NCBI RefSeq assembly: GCF_037094465.1
Contig: NZ_CP146609.1
Location: 930,001 to 994,000, forward strand
Length of the DNA: 64,000 nucleotides
Origin: Pseudodesulfovibrio sp. 5S69
Lineage (GTDB): Bacteria > Desulfobacterota > Desulfovibrionia > Desulfovibrionales > Desulfovibrionaceae
Direction of reading: 5' to 3'
Under the pieces are notes generated by a model. That model had not been told where the DNA came from. It saw nothing but the letters and a program-made list of their open reading frames with translations, and made no database searches. Positions 16,973-25,582 of this stretch are shown here, piece after piece. Within the stretch, counting starts at the first letter, position 1. Each line of letters opens with the position of its first letter. Both the position numbers and the translations under genes were made by a program.

Positions 16973-17139
16973 GTTCGTATCTGTCTGTGTGCTTGGCTTG
17001 GTCAGGCCGTTTCCAGCCATGCCCATCGATCGCCTGTCGGCAAGCTATCCATACGGCGGATCAAAGAGTCAGTCCTCTCCAACGCGCCATATCCACGCGA
17101 CCCGCTTTGGCTTGGGAGAGTTGGCTGTCGCCAGCCGAC

Positions 17140-18918
17140 CTAGTTCATCGCGTATCTTTCGATCTGACTTTTGTAGGAGAGGATGCCTTCGACGATGCCG
17201 TCGGCGAGGTGGTCGAGGTATTTGTCCGAGCGCAGCCGTTTGGATTCGGTCTTGTTGGTGATGTAGCCGATCTCCACCAGGACCGAGGGCATTTTCGCGC
17301 CCATGAGCACGTAGAACGGGGCCTCGCGGGTGCCCTTGTTGTTCAGGGGGTAGGATTTGCGTACCCGTTTGATGGTGCTGGTCTGCACGTCCCCGGCCAG
17401 GTCGCGGGACTCCTTGATCTTGGAGTTGACCATCAGGTCGGTCAGGATGAACTGGAGGTCCGAGATGGCGCGCGGGTCCACGGCGTTTTCGCGGGCCGCG
17501 ATGCGCACTGCCGCATCGGTCTTGGCCAGGTTCAGGCTGTAGGTCTCCAGCCCGTTGACCTTGCTGCTGTGGTTGGCGTTGCAGTGGATGGACAGGAACA
17601 GGTCCGCCTTCTGGGCGTTGGCCATGGCCGTGCGCTTCTCCAGCGGGATGAACACGTCCGAGGTCCGCGTGTAGATGACGTTGAATCCCTTGGCGTGGAG
17701 CTTGCCGCCGACCAGCTTGGCAAACTTCAGGTTGATGTCCTTTTCGCGCAGTCCGTGGGCCATGGCGCCGGGGTCCTTGCCGCCGTGTCCGGCGTCGATC
17801 ATGATCGTGCGCACGGTCAGGCCGAGCTGCTCCAGGAGGTTCCCGGCCATCTGCTTGCTGCCCTTGGGCGGGCGGTAGTCCGAGTTCGCCGTGGTCTTGT
17901 GCTCGGGCTCGGCCTGGGCCACGACCGGTGCGGGCGTCTTGCCGTCCGGGGCGTACACGTCGATGACGATGCGGTAGGGGTTCTGCAGGGGGAATATCTT
18001 GTAGTCCTGCATATTCAGGAAATCGAGGACCACGCGGGTGGTGTCCTTGGAGTACTGGCCGGTGCGGATGGAGCGCAGGATGCCGTCGGACACGGTGGTG
18101 GCCGCGGTCACATCGTGGCCCAGGCGGGAGTTCTGGAGGTCGATGTACAGCCGGTGAGGGCGGTGCACCTTGGGGTTGGGCCCGAGTACCTGGTAGCGGT
18201 ACTTGACCTGGGCGTCGAGTTCCAGGACCACGCGGGTGTATTCATCGCTGGATGTGAACCGGACCACGTCCAGGTGGGCCAGGCCGGAGGGGTCCTTGAG
18301 ACCGGCGCTCACGGCCTGCTGCCGGACCGGCGCCGGGCGCGGGGTTTTCGGGGCGGCCCCGCCCGAGACCTTTTTGACGGCCCAGTCGTACTTGCCCAGC
18401 CTCTTCAGGGCGACTTCGGCCTTGTCCCGCATGTCCGAGCGGGGATATTCGACGATGATGGAGGCCAGGTCCAGGCGGGCGGCGGTGGTCTCGTTGAGCC
18501 GTCTGGCGTAGATGTCGGCCCGCCGGTACAGGCAATCGTCGGCCCAGCCGTGGCGCGGATACCGGGCCAGGACCCGGCCGTAGTAGTCCACGGCCCGGCG
18601 GAAATCGGACTTGAGCCCGGAGCGCGAACCCAGTTCCTCGTAGACCCGGCCGATGTAGTAAAGGGCCTTGGGCGCGTACGGGCCGTTTGGCGAGGCCTTG
18701 AGGCAGCGCGAGAAGGTCTTCTCGACGTTCTGCCAGTTGGACCGGTACTTGGCCTTGCGCGCGTCCCTGGTCAGGGCGTGGAATTCGGAGTGTCCCACGG
18801 TGAAGTAGGATTTGGCCGATGCGGCCGGGGCCGGGGAAGGGCACAGGAAAAGAACCGCAAGGGCGCATAGCACCATGGCGGACAGTAGACGTATGTTCGC
18901 GGCGTGAAGCTGCTTCAT
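17140..18918 (-). CDS. N-acetylmuramoyl-L-alanine amidase with TPR and AMIN domains
   Basis: 592 aa from the ATG at 18918. A signal peptide (MKQLHAANIRLLSAMVLCAL, cleavage near APAASA) is followed by a TPR-like region (residues ~35-170), an AMIN domain (~225-330: VVRFTSSDEYTRVVLELDA, TRVVLDFLNM) and a zinc Amidase_3 catalytic domain (~370-590). Visible zinc and catalytic residues are AGHGGKDPG, the Glu in REKDINL, SIHCNAN and VEIGYITN. It cleaves the MurNAc-L-Ala bond during daughter-cell separation. AMIN targets it to the septum or peptidoglycan. The TPR extension makes it longer than AmiC (~417 aa). Confidence 0.93.
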   Translation of the reverse strand: MKQLHAANIRLLSAMVLCALAVLFLCPSPAPAASAKSYFTVGHSEFHALTRDARKAKYRSNWQNVEKTFSRCLKASPNGPYAPKALYYIGRVYEELGSRSGLKSDFRRAVDYYGRVLARYPRHGWADDCLYRRADIYARRLNETTAARLDLASIIVEYPRSDMRDKAEVALKRLGKYDWAVKKVSGGAAPKTPRPAPVRQQAVSAGLKDPSGLAHLDVVRFTSSDEYTRVVLELDAQVKYRYQVLGPNPKVHRPHRLYIDLQNSRLGHDVTAATTVSDGILRSIRTGQYSKDTTRVVLDFLNMQDYKIFPLQNPYRIVIDVYAPDGKTPAPVVAQAEPEHKTTANSDYRPPKGSKQMAGNLLEQLGLTVRTIMIDAGHGGKDPGAMAHGLREKDINLKFAKLVGGKLHAKGFNVIYTRTSDVFIPLEKRTAMANAQKADLFLSIHCNANHSSKVNGLETYSLNLAKTDAAVRIAARENAVDPRAISDLQFILTDLMVNSKIKESRDLAGDVQTSTIKRVRKSYPLNNKGTREAPFYVLMGAKMPSVLVEIGYITNKTESKRLRSDKYLDHLADGIVEGILSYKSQIERYAMN

Positions 18919-19071
18919 GATTTATCGAACCGGGGCTCGGGTCTGGCCCGCCCGGCATCGCCTTCCCGCAGGCGCATGTCCGGCAGGTTCATTAAGTCCG
19001 TATTTTTCAGAAGATTCTAAAAAAAGTCCAGAAGAAAAGGGCAAAGGTTCCTGAAAGACCGGCCGATCCGG

Positions 19072-19809
19072 TCAGGCCAGGCCGGTGGACAGCCAGCGCG
19101 CCCAGTCCTCGCGTCCGTTTTTCCGGGCCAGGGCCGCGGCGGATCCCCAGTCGTATTCCACCTCCACGAATTCCGCGTCCCAGCCCGCGTCCGTGCGCGT
19201 GACCACGGCGTAGGCGGCTTCGGGCGAGCCGCTGGCCATGACGTGGGGCGGCTGGTCGTCGTCGTAGGCGGGCAGCCCCACGCTGCCCGGATTGACCACG
19301 GTGATCCCGTCGGCCACGGCCAGCCCGGCGTGGTGGCTGTGCCCGGCCAGGACCAGGGAGCAGCCTCCGGCCTCGGGCAGGAGGTCGGCCAGGACGCCCT
19401 GCGTAGCGCGCGGAGCGGGCAGGCCGGTGGCCACGTCCTCCAGCAGGTAGGCGGCGTCGTCTTTCGGCGTGCCGTGGCAGAGCAGGATGTCCGGCGCAAG
19501 GCGCAGGATTTTCGGCAGCTTGGCCAGCCAGGCCAGGGGCTCGGGGCCGAGCCGGTCGCGCACCGCCCGGACCGCGGGCGGCGGTGCGTCGTCCAGGAGG
19601 ATGCGGTCCTGGTTGCCGAGCACGGCGGGCATGGGCAGGTCCTTGAGCACGGCCCAGGTCCCGGCGGGGTCCAAGGGGCCGTAGAAGGTGTCGCCGAGAT
19701 TGACGAAGCGGGTCAGGCCGCGCGCCCTCGCGTCGGCCAGCACGGCCTTGAGCGCGGCCGCGTTGCCGTGGATATCGGCCAGCACGGCCAGGGATTCGAT
19801 TGCAGGCAT
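19072..19809 (-). CDS. Calcineurin-like phosphoesterase (MJ0936/YfcE type)
   Basis: 245 aa from the ATG at 19809 (a TTG at 19827 is less likely). Metal-binding motifs are in order: LADIHGN (DxH), NLGDTFYG (GD), LGNQD (GNxD; canonical is GNHD), LLCHGTPKDD and LAGHSHHAGL, followed by NPGSVGLP. This is the small metallophosphoesterase family that hydrolyses phosphodiesters. The usual His of GNHD is Gln here, which may affect catalysis. Confidence 0.85.
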   Translation of the reverse strand: MPAIESLAVLADIHGNAAALKAVLADARARGLTRFVNLGDTFYGPLDPAGTWAVLKDLPMPAVLGNQDRILLDDAPPPAVRAVRDRLGPEPLAWLAKLPKILRLAPDILLCHGTPKDDAAYLLEDVATGLPAPRATQGVLADLLPEAGGCSLVLAGHSHHAGLAVADGITVVNPGSVGLPAYDDDQPPHVMASGSPEAAYAVVTRTDAGWDAEFVEVEYDWGSAAALARKNGREDWARWLSTGLA

Positions 19810-19896
19810 GATCGGACTATGGGGCAAAAACGGAACCGGAGCAAGAGTACTTGAGAAGCTTTACTCTGCGGCGTCCTCAATATAAGAGGCCTGACC

Positions 19897-20376
19897 ATGA
19901 ACAACACGTTTGTCGTCGGCATCTCGGACATGAAGCTGTCCACCAACCCCGGAGACGTCATCGTCACCTATTCCCTGGGCTCCTGCCTCGGGGTGACGGT
20001 CTACGACCCCAGGGCGCGCATCGGCGGCATGGTCCACTGCCTGCTGCCGTCGGCCGCCGCGGCCCGGGAGAAGGCCCGGGCCAACCCGTTCATGTTCGTG
20101 AATACCGGGGTAGCCATGACCGTGCGCCGCCTGGTGGATCTCGGGGCCGACAAGGACCGCCTGGTCTTCAAGGCCGCGGGCGGGGCGAACATGCGCAAGG
20201 ACCGCATCTTCGACACGGGCGTGCGGAATTTCAAGGCGCTGATGAAGCTGCTGGACCGCAACGGCCGGCGGCTGACGGCCAAGGATGTGGGCGGCACCAT
20301 TCCCAGGACACTCTTTCTGTACCTGGACACCGGTCGTGTGGTAGTGAGGTCGTTGGGGAAGGAGAGCGACCTATGA
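19897..20376 (+). CDS. cheD: Chemoreceptor glutamine deamidase CheD
   Basis: 159 aa. The catalytic strand YSLGSCLGVTVYD carries the nucleophilic Cys, and GGMVHCLLP carries the His, as in CheD. KAAGGANM and NRRxL-like regions (NGRRLTAKDVGGTIPRTLFL) complete the family pattern. CheD deamidates glutamines on chemoreceptors and interacts with CheC. Its stop overlaps the start of an HDOD protein (ATGA), so both are co-translated. CheR is encoded ~30 kb away on the other strand. Confidence 0.94.
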   Translation: MNNTFVVGISDMKLSTNPGDVIVTYSLGSCLGVTVYDPRARIGGMVHCLLPSAAAAREKARANPFMFVNTGVAMTVRRLVDLGADKDRLVFKAAGGANMRKDRIFDTGVRNFKALMKLLDRNGRRLTAKDVGGTIPRTLFLYLDTGRVVVRSLGKESDL

Positions 20377-21242
20377 GCCGAAGAGACGAAATCCTGGCGG
20401 CCTGCGAAAAAGTCGTGGCCATGCCGACCTGTGTGCGCAAGGCCGGGTCCCTGCTGGACGGCCCGGAGACGGACCTGGCCCGGCTGGGCAGGATCATCGA
20501 GCACGACCCCGGCCTGACCGCCAACCTGCTCAAGGTGGTCAACGCCTCGGACCTGGCCTCGGACCGGCCGGTGCTGACCGCGCACGCCGCCTTGGACGTG
20601 CTCCGTTCGCCCGAGGTCCTGCGTTTCTTCATCTCCACGGGCGTGGCCCCCTACTACGTCCACGTCATCGCGGGCTACGACCAGGCCCCGAGCCAGTTTT
20701 TGCAGCACTCCACCACCGTGGCCATCGCCTCCCGCGAGCTGGCCGCGGCGCTGAAGCTCGACGTGCCCGACTACGTCTACACCGCCGGGCTGCTGTCCGG
20801 CATCGGCAAGCTCCTGCTCGGGGCATACGTCCAGGTGGACCTGCGCGAGATCCTGCGCCTGGTCTTTGACGAGGGGATGGCCTTCGACCGGGCCGAGGAG
20901 CGGATGCTCGGCATCAACCACGCCGAGCTGGGCGGCATCATCCTCGAACGCTGGGGCCTGCCCGACGCCCTGACCAGGGTGGTCTGCCATCACCTGCGCC
21001 CGGACGAGTATGACGGCCGGGACGTAGTCCTGGACCTGGTCCACGTGGGCAACGTGCTGGCCAAGATGATCGGCGTGGGGCTCGGCGCGGACGGCCTCAA
21101 CTACGAGGTCTCGCCCCGGGTGGTCGAGCGGCTGGGCATCACCTCTCCGGTCCTGGATTCGGTCTCGGCCGAAGTGGTGGTCGAGTTGCAGTCCCTGTGG
21201 GACCTGTTCCTCGAATGCTCCGACGACTTCTGCAATCTGTAG
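20373..21242 (+). CDS. HDOD-domain signalling protein
   Basis: 289 aa, start overlapping cheD by 4 nt, with GGGGAAGGAGAG upstream. An HDOD domain spans most of the chain: MPTCVRKAGSLL, LGRIIEHDPGLTANLLKVVNAS, SRELAAAL, YTAGLLSGIGKLLLG, NHAELGGIILERWGLPDAL, VVCHHLRPDEY. As usual for HDOD, the catalytic HD pair is absent (SGIGK in place of HDIGK), so a regulatory or scaffold role is expected. Coupling with cheD suggests a function in chemotaxis or motility control. Confidence 0.9.
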   Translation: MSRRDEILAACEKVVAMPTCVRKAGSLLDGPETDLARLGRIIEHDPGLTANLLKVVNASDLASDRPVLTAHAALDVLRSPEVLRFFISTGVAPYYVHVIAGYDQAPSQFLQHSTTVAIASRELAAALKLDVPDYVYTAGLLSGIGKLLLGAYVQVDLREILRLVFDEGMAFDRAEERMLGINHAELGGIILERWGLPDALTRVVCHHLRPDEYDGRDVVLDLVHVGNVLAKMIGVGLGADGLNYEVSPRVVERLGITSPVLDSVSAEVVVELQSLWDLFLECSDDFCNL

Positions 21243-21252
21243 GAGCGCTCGC

Positions 21253-21897
21253 CTACCGGGCCACGTAGGCCTTCTTGATGAACACCGGCTTGACCGGCAC
21301 GTCTTCCATGCGGCCCGCCCTGGCCGTTTGGACCTCGCTGATCTTCTCGACCACGTCCATGCCCCGGATGACCTTGCCGAAGGCGCAGTACCCGGCGGTG
21401 ATCTTCTGCGAATAGGAACCCGCGCCGGTCGCCGACGCGGTCTGGCTGTAGTCCAGGGTCGGGTTGTCCTTGACGTTGAAGAAGAACTCGCAGGTGGCGG
21501 AGTCGGGGTTGTCGGCACGGGCCATGGCGATGGTTCCCTTGACGTTCATCAGGCCGGAGGCCGCTTCGTTGGGCACGGGCGGGAACAGCGGGCGCTTGCG
21601 GTTGACCGGGAAGGTGTAGCCCCCGCCCTGGACCACGGCCATGCCCTGGTCGCCCTTGCCCTTGTTGATGACCCGGTGGAAGACGGTGTTGTCGTAGAAC
21701 CCGGCGTTTACGTACTTGAGAAAGTTGGCCACGGTCTTGGGCGCGTCCTGAGGGGAGAGCATGATCATGATCCGGCCCATGGAGGTCTCCATGATGACCA
21801 CGGGGTTGGGCCCGGCCTGGGCCGGACGGACGGACAGAACCAGGATCAGGGAACAGGCCAGCAGCAGCGGCGCGAACCAGAGGCGTGAGCATTTCAT
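21253..21897 (-). CDS. Periplasmic cyclophilin-type peptidyl-prolyl isomerase
   Basis: 214 aa. ATG at 21897 was chosen over 21906 because AAAGG lies 9 nt upstream of it. The signal peptide (MKCSRLWFAPLLLACSLILV, cleavage at AQA) precedes a cyclophilin domain: ETSMGRIMIML, NFLKYVNAGFYDNTVFHRVI, GTIAMARADNPDSATCEFFF, AFGKVIRGMDVVEKI. It probably catalyses proline isomerisation during periplasmic protein folding. Its start is 25 nt after the aroE stop, so it is the distal gene of the fabD-aroE unit. Confidence 0.93.
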   Translation of the reverse strand: MKCSRLWFAPLLLACSLILVLSVRPAQAGPNPVVIMETSMGRIMIMLSPQDAPKTVANFLKYVNAGFYDNTVFHRVINKGKGDQGMAVVQGGGYTFPVNRKRPLFPPVPNEAASGLMNVKGTIAMARADNPDSATCEFFFNVKDNPTLDYSQTASATGAGSYSQKITAGYCAFGKVIRGMDVVEKISEVQTARAGRMEDVPVKPVFIKKAYVAR

Positions 21898-21922
21898 GGG
21901 AATCATCCTTTCTTTCGGTTTC

Positions 21923-22732
21923 TTATGACCGGAGGGCCGCGAGGAGCAGTCGTCTCGCCCCGGCCTCGTCCATGTCCTGCCCGGTCCACAACCGGAACTG
22001 GGCCAACCCCTGGTGCAGGAACATCTCGAGGCCCGAGACGGTGCGGCACCCGGCGGCCCCGGCCTCGGCCAGGAAGCGGGTTTCAAGCGGGTTGTACACG
22101 ATATCGTAGGCCACGGCGCCCGTCGCGAAGCGGTCCGCATTCCACGGGGTTCGGCCTTCCAGGTCCCCGGACATGCCCAGGGGCGTGGTGTTGCAGATGA
22201 GCTCCCAGTCGGCGTCCATGCGCTCGTCCCAGCGGACGCACGCCACCCCGAAGTCGGCGGCCAGCGCCTCGGCCTTGGCCTGGGTGCGGTTGGCCACGGC
22301 CACGCGCGGGATGCCCAGCTCCAGGAACCCGGCCACGGCCGCCCTGGCCGCGCCGCCCGCGCCGAGCACCATGGCCGAGCGCGGCAGGGGGTCGAGCCCG
22401 CGCAGGGGGGCGACCACGCCGATGACGTCGGTGTTTTCGCCGTACAGGGCTTTGCCGTCCCAATAAACGGTGTTGACCGCACCGATGGCCCGCGCCCGGT
22501 CGGAGATGCGGTCCAGGTGGGCCATGACCGCCCGTTTGTGCGGGATGGTCACGGACAGCCCGTGGATGGGCTCGGCGCGCACGCGCTCCATGAACGCGGG
22601 CAGGTCGGTCGGTTCGAGCGGCCAGGCCGTGTAGTGCGCGTCCAGGCCGAGCTCGGCGAACCCCCAGTTATGCAGGGCGGGGGACATGGTGTGGCCCAGC
22701 GGCCAGCCGATAATGCCGTAGGCGCGGGGCAC
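21923..22732 (-). CDS. aroE: Shikimate dehydrogenase
   Basis: 269 aa using GTG at 22732, which begins the conserved YGIIGWPLGHTMSPALHN shikimate-binding segment. Other marks are VTIPHKRAVM (catalytic Lys), ENTDVIG (Asp), the NADP Rossmann turn LGAGGAARAAV, the NRT phosphate clamp, NTTPLGM, and GLEMFLHQGLAQF. Reduces 3-dehydroshikimate to shikimate in aromatic biosynthesis. The start is 4 nt after the fabD stop, so the genes are co-transcribed and probably coupled. Confidence 0.95.
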   Translation of the reverse strand: MPRAYGIIGWPLGHTMSPALHNWGFAELGLDAHYTAWPLEPTDLPAFMERVRAEPIHGLSVTIPHKRAVMAHLDRISDRARAIGAVNTVYWDGKALYGENTDVIGVVAPLRGLDPLPRSAMVLGAGGAARAAVAGFLELGIPRVAVANRTQAKAEALAADFGVACVRWDERMDADWELICNTTPLGMSGDLEGRTPWNADRFATGAVAYDIVYNPLETRFLAEAGAAGCRTVSGLEMFLHQGLAQFRLWTGQDMDEAGARRLLLAALRS

Positions 22733-22736
22733 GGGG

Positions 22737-23663
22737 CTACAGCTCCCCGGCCTGTTGGAGGTTGCCGACGTTCAGGCCGGTCCACTGCTCCTCTTCGGAG
22801 CCGAGGTTGGCCTTGAGCATCTTGAAGAGCACGCCCTTGGGGCCGACCTCGATGAATTCGCGGACCCCGGCAGACCACATGGCCCGGATGGTCTGGGTCC
22901 ACAGGACCGAGGAAGTCATCTGGCGTTGCATGACGGACTTGATCGAGGCCGCGTCGGGCTCGGGCAGGGCCGTGGCGTTGTGGAAGACCGGGAAGGCGGG
23001 GGCCCTCCAGTCAAGCGTGTCGAGGAAGGCGGCGAACTCGTCGGCGGCCTCCCGGATGAGCGGGGAGTGGAACGCCCCGGACACGGCCAGCCGGATGGCC
23101 CGCCCCTTGGCTTCCTTGACCAGCGCCTCGGCCGCGTCCAGGGCCTCGGCCTCGCCCGAGATGACGAACTGGGCCGGGGTGTTGTAGTTGGCGATGCGCA
23201 GCTCCTTGCCGGACTGTTTCACGGCTTCGGCCACGATCTCCTCGACCCGGTCCTGGGCCAGCTTGACCACGGCGGCCATGCCGTGGCCCGCGCCGCCCGA
23301 TTCGGCCATGAGCCGTCCGCGCAGGGTCACGGCCCGGATGCAGTCCTCCACGCCGAGGATCCCGGCCGCGCCCAGAGAGGCGAACTCGCCCAGCGAATGC
23401 CCGGCCGTGGCCGAGGGGACGAGCTTGTCCTTCACGGCCAGCCAGAGAGTCAGGTTGACCACGGTCAGGGCCGGTTGCAGGGCGCGGGTGTCGGCCATGT
23501 CGGCCGGTTCGCCGTCCCAGTAGATTTCGCGCAGGGCCAGGCCGGACTCGCGCTCGGCCAGCTTCCAGAGGTCCAGGGCGGCGGAGTCCGCCTCGGCCAC
23601 GTCGCGGCCCATGCCCTTTTCCTGGGATCCCTGTCCGGGGAAGAGAATGCCGGTCTTGGTCAT
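22737..23663 (-). CDS. fabD: Malonyl-CoA:ACP transacylase
   Basis: 308 aa. ATG at 23663 was preferred to the one at 23675 because GGAG lies 7 nt before it. Signature: FPGQGSQEKGMG, AGHSLGEFASL (nucleophile Ser in GHSLG), the Arg in RGRLMAE, SGAFHSPLI (catalytic His), and the C-terminal FIEVGPKGVL. It loads malonyl groups onto acyl carrier protein for fatty acid synthesis. Unusually for a fab gene it heads a unit with aroE and a cyclophilin. Confidence 0.95.
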   Translation of the reverse strand: MTKTGILFPGQGSQEKGMGRDVAEADSAALDLWKLAERESGLALREIYWDGEPADMADTRALQPALTVVNLTLWLAVKDKLVPSATAGHSLGEFASLGAAGILGVEDCIRAVTLRGRLMAESGGAGHGMAAVVKLAQDRVEEIVAEAVKQSGKELRIANYNTPAQFVISGEAEALDAAEALVKEAKGRAIRLAVSGAFHSPLIREAADEFAAFLDTLDWRAPAFPVFHNATALPEPDAASIKSVMQRQMTSSVLWTQTIRAMWSAGVREFIEVGPKGVLFKMLKANLGSEEEQWTGLNVGNLQQAGEL

Positions 23664-23712
23664 GAATAGCTCCATTGTATCGGCAGGCCTGCGGCCTGCG
23701 GCAAGGTTGTTG

Positions 23713-24393
23713 TTACCCGTCGGTCGGGATGGGGCGGTTGAGCTCCTGGAGTACGTAGCGCTTGCCGTGCAGCAGCAGCTCCGGTCCGGGATAGCCGGGG
23801 AACGTCACGGCCCTGGTGCGCCGGGCGATCTCGGCCTCCGACATGGACGGGGTGATGGTGTACAGTTCCCGGAAGTCTCTCGAGGTGTAGGCCTTCCGCT
23901 GCCATTGGAGTCCGTTCGGCTGCAACCCGCCTTCTGCCAGGATGCGGTGCATCACTTCGTGGAACAGCCTGATCTGGTAAGCGTAGCATCGCCTGGTCAG
24001 GGTGTAGACGGTGTCCGCCTCATATATGGGCAGCCGGCTGACCTCGATGATGCCGCCGCTGTCCACCTGGGGCTCCATGAAGTGGCAGGTCACGCCGTAT
24101 TCCTTCTCGCCGTTGTAGATGGCGAAGTTGGTGCAGCCGATGCCGGGGTACTCCGGCGGGCCGGGGTGGAAGTTGATCGCCCCGAGGGAGGCCCGCTCCA
24201 GGAGGGAGCCGGGCAGGACCTGCGGGCAGAGGTAGGAGACGAGCCAGTCGCCCGCCCAGGAAGTTACGGACTCCGGGAGCCGCTCCCCCCGCGCGAGGCG
24301 GATCACGACGGCGTTCTCAAAGAGTTGCCCGACGGTGTCGGCCGCGTCGTCGGTGTATGGGTCGTTCCTTTTCCCTATGAACAGGATGGACAT
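23713..24393 (-). CDS. Formyltransferase-family protein (Fmt/PurN fold)
   Basis: 226 aa. The central stretch contains GAINFHPGPPEYPGIG, TNFAIYNGEKEYGVTCH and QVDSGGIIEV. The last places the catalytic Asp, while HPGPP corresponds to HxSLLP of Fmt. The N-terminal half is short and the Fmt C-terminal tRNA-binding domain is missing, so this is not the Met-tRNA enzyme. Related stand-alone proteins formylate amino-sugar nucleotides. It lies 49 nt upstream of fabD on the same strand. Substrate unknown. Confidence 0.75.
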   Translation of the reverse strand: MSILFIGKRNDPYTDDAADTVGQLFENAVVIRLARGERLPESVTSWAGDWLVSYLCPQVLPGSLLERASLGAINFHPGPPEYPGIGCTNFAIYNGEKEYGVTCHFMEPQVDSGGIIEVSRLPIYEADTVYTLTRRCYAYQIRLFHEVMHRILAEGGLQPNGLQWQRKAYTSRDFRELYTITPSMSEAEIARRTRAVTFPGYPGPELLLHGKRYVLQELNRPIPTDG

Positions 24394-24657
24394 GATCTTT
24401 TTCCTTGTCGTGTGCCGGTTGCGGGTCGGCGGTTTGCATCGCGGGACCGCGCCTAGGTTGTCTCAAAAAAAAACAATAGGCAATGGTTTGTTTGCAGACG
24501 GAATTTTACCACAATACACTAAAATAACGCATTATTTTTGTGGTTTTGCCAAACCGGCCGAAGCAGGCTGGACCAACTGTCCGATTTTTCAGACTATATC
24601 TAGACTACGCGGCAACCCTTGCAGGGCGGGGGTTTTCAGGAATTTACACGAACAGAC
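24394..24657. other. AT-rich intergenic region
   Basis: This stretch between the divergent formyltransferase and HIT genes is much richer in A/T than the surrounding DNA, with an A9 run near 24464. It also has a 7-bp inverted repeat, ACCACAA (about 24509) and TTGTGGT (about 24538), that could be an operator or hairpin. No gene or RNA is recognised. Confidence 0.4.
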
Positions 24658-24686
24658 TTGATTTAACTGGATATCCCTTGTATGAA
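24658..24686 (+). promoter_or_regulatory. Candidate sigma-70 promoter for the HIT-IHF genes
   Basis: TTGATT and TATGAA are separated by 17 nt, giving a -35/-10 pair about 90 nt upstream of the HIT start. This is pattern-only evidence in AT-rich DNA. Confidence 0.35.
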
Positions 24687-24777
24687 TGCGAGTAACGGTC
24701 AAAAACTGTCATCGCAAGACCGTGGATTCCATGCGCTTGAAACGTTTGGGATTCGGGCCTGCCGGAGGAAAAGACGA

Positions 24778-25203
24778 ATGCCGATAGCGGATTCAGAGTG
24801 TATTTTCTGCAAGATCGTGGCCGGGGAGATCCCCTGCGCCAAGATCTTTGAATCGGACACGGTCCTGGCTTTCCTGGACATCGCGCCCGTGCATCCGGGC
24901 CATGCCCTGGTGCTGCCCAAGGACCACCATCCGACGCTCATGGACGTCCCCCCGGCGCTCGGCAACGACCTGTTCCAGGCCTTGTCCGCCGTGGGCGGCG
25001 CGGTCATGGAGGCCACGGGAGCCGACGGGCTCAACCTCATGCAGAACAACTTCGAAGCAGCAGGACAACTGGTTCATCACGCGCATTTTCATCTCATACC
25101 GAGGTTTACGGACGACGGCCTGAAACTGTGGGCCCAGTCGTCCTACGGGAACCCGGACGACATGCAGAAACTCGCGGCCACTATCGCGGGATTGCTGAAG
25201 TAA
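24778..25203 (+). CDS. HIT-family hydrolase (HINT-like)
   Basis: 141 aa. ATG at 24778 follows GGAGG by 9 nt; upstream in-frame starts lack this. The N-terminal CIFCKIVAGEIPCAKIF and the histidine triad HHAHFHLIPR mark an HIT protein of the HINT branch, which hydrolyses nucleoside phosphoramidates such as adenylated amines. The IHF-like gene follows 30 nt later, so they may be co-transcribed. Confidence 0.93.
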   Translation: MPIADSECIFCKIVAGEIPCAKIFESDTVLAFLDIAPVHPGHALVLPKDHHPTLMDVPPALGNDLFQALSAVGGAVMEATGADGLNLMQNNFEAAGQLVHHAHFHLIPRFTDDGLKLWAQSSYGNPDDMQKLAATIAGLLK

Positions 25204-25233
25204 GTTATTGATAACCCTTTTTGGAGGCAATCG

Positions 25234-25518
25234 ATGAGCACTCTCACCAAAGCCGGAATCGTGGACTACATCTACGAACGCACCGACAAGAATCGCGCCG
25301 AGATCAAGGACCTGGTGGAGACCATCCTTGAGGTCATGAAGAAGTCCATCAAGAAGGACCATGCCCTGCTGATCTCCGGTTTCGGCAAGTTCGAAGCGTA
25401 CGACAAGCGCGCCCGCAAGGGCCGCAACCCGCAGACGACCCAGACCATCACCCTGCCCCCGCGCAAGGTGGTCGTGTTCCGGTTGTCCCGCAAGTTCCGC
25501 GCCGAACTGAATCCCTAG
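25234..25518 (+). CDS. ihfA: IHF/HU-family DNA-bending protein
   Basis: 94 aa, TTGGAGG upstream. It begins LTKAGIVDYIYE and contains LLISGFGKFE and KGRNPQTTQTI, the beta-arm with the DNA-intercalating Pro, then a basic C-terminus (RKVVVFRLSRKFR). The arm and length resemble integration host factor alpha more than HU. It probably bends DNA in promoters and recombination complexes. IHF is a usual partner of sigma-54 activators such as the one at 7947, though nothing here links them directly. Confidence 0.85.
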   Translation: MSTLTKAGIVDYIYERTDKNRAEIKDLVETILEVMKKSIKKDHALLISGFGKFEAYDKRARKGRNPQTTQTITLPPRKVVVFRLSRKFRAELNP

Positions 25519-25529
25519 GCCGAAGACGC

Positions 25530-25559
25530 AAAAAAGGGCCGAGTGGCGACACCCGGCCC
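25530..25559 (-). terminator. Rho-independent terminator of the SPOR lipoprotein gene
   Basis: On the minus strand a GGGCCGGGTG/CACTCGGCCC stem with a four-base loop is followed by six T residues. It lies 23 nt past the SPOR gene stop and just beyond the IHF stop on the other strand, so it may serve both directions. Confidence 0.7.
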
Positions 25560-25582
25560 CGAAGTTCGGTCAAACGCCGGAC

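Noticed and set aside
16846..18870. 674-aa plus-strand open frame opposite the amidase gene
   Set aside because: Low-complexity Gly/Val/His-rich translation with no family motifs; the minus strand encodes a clear amidase.
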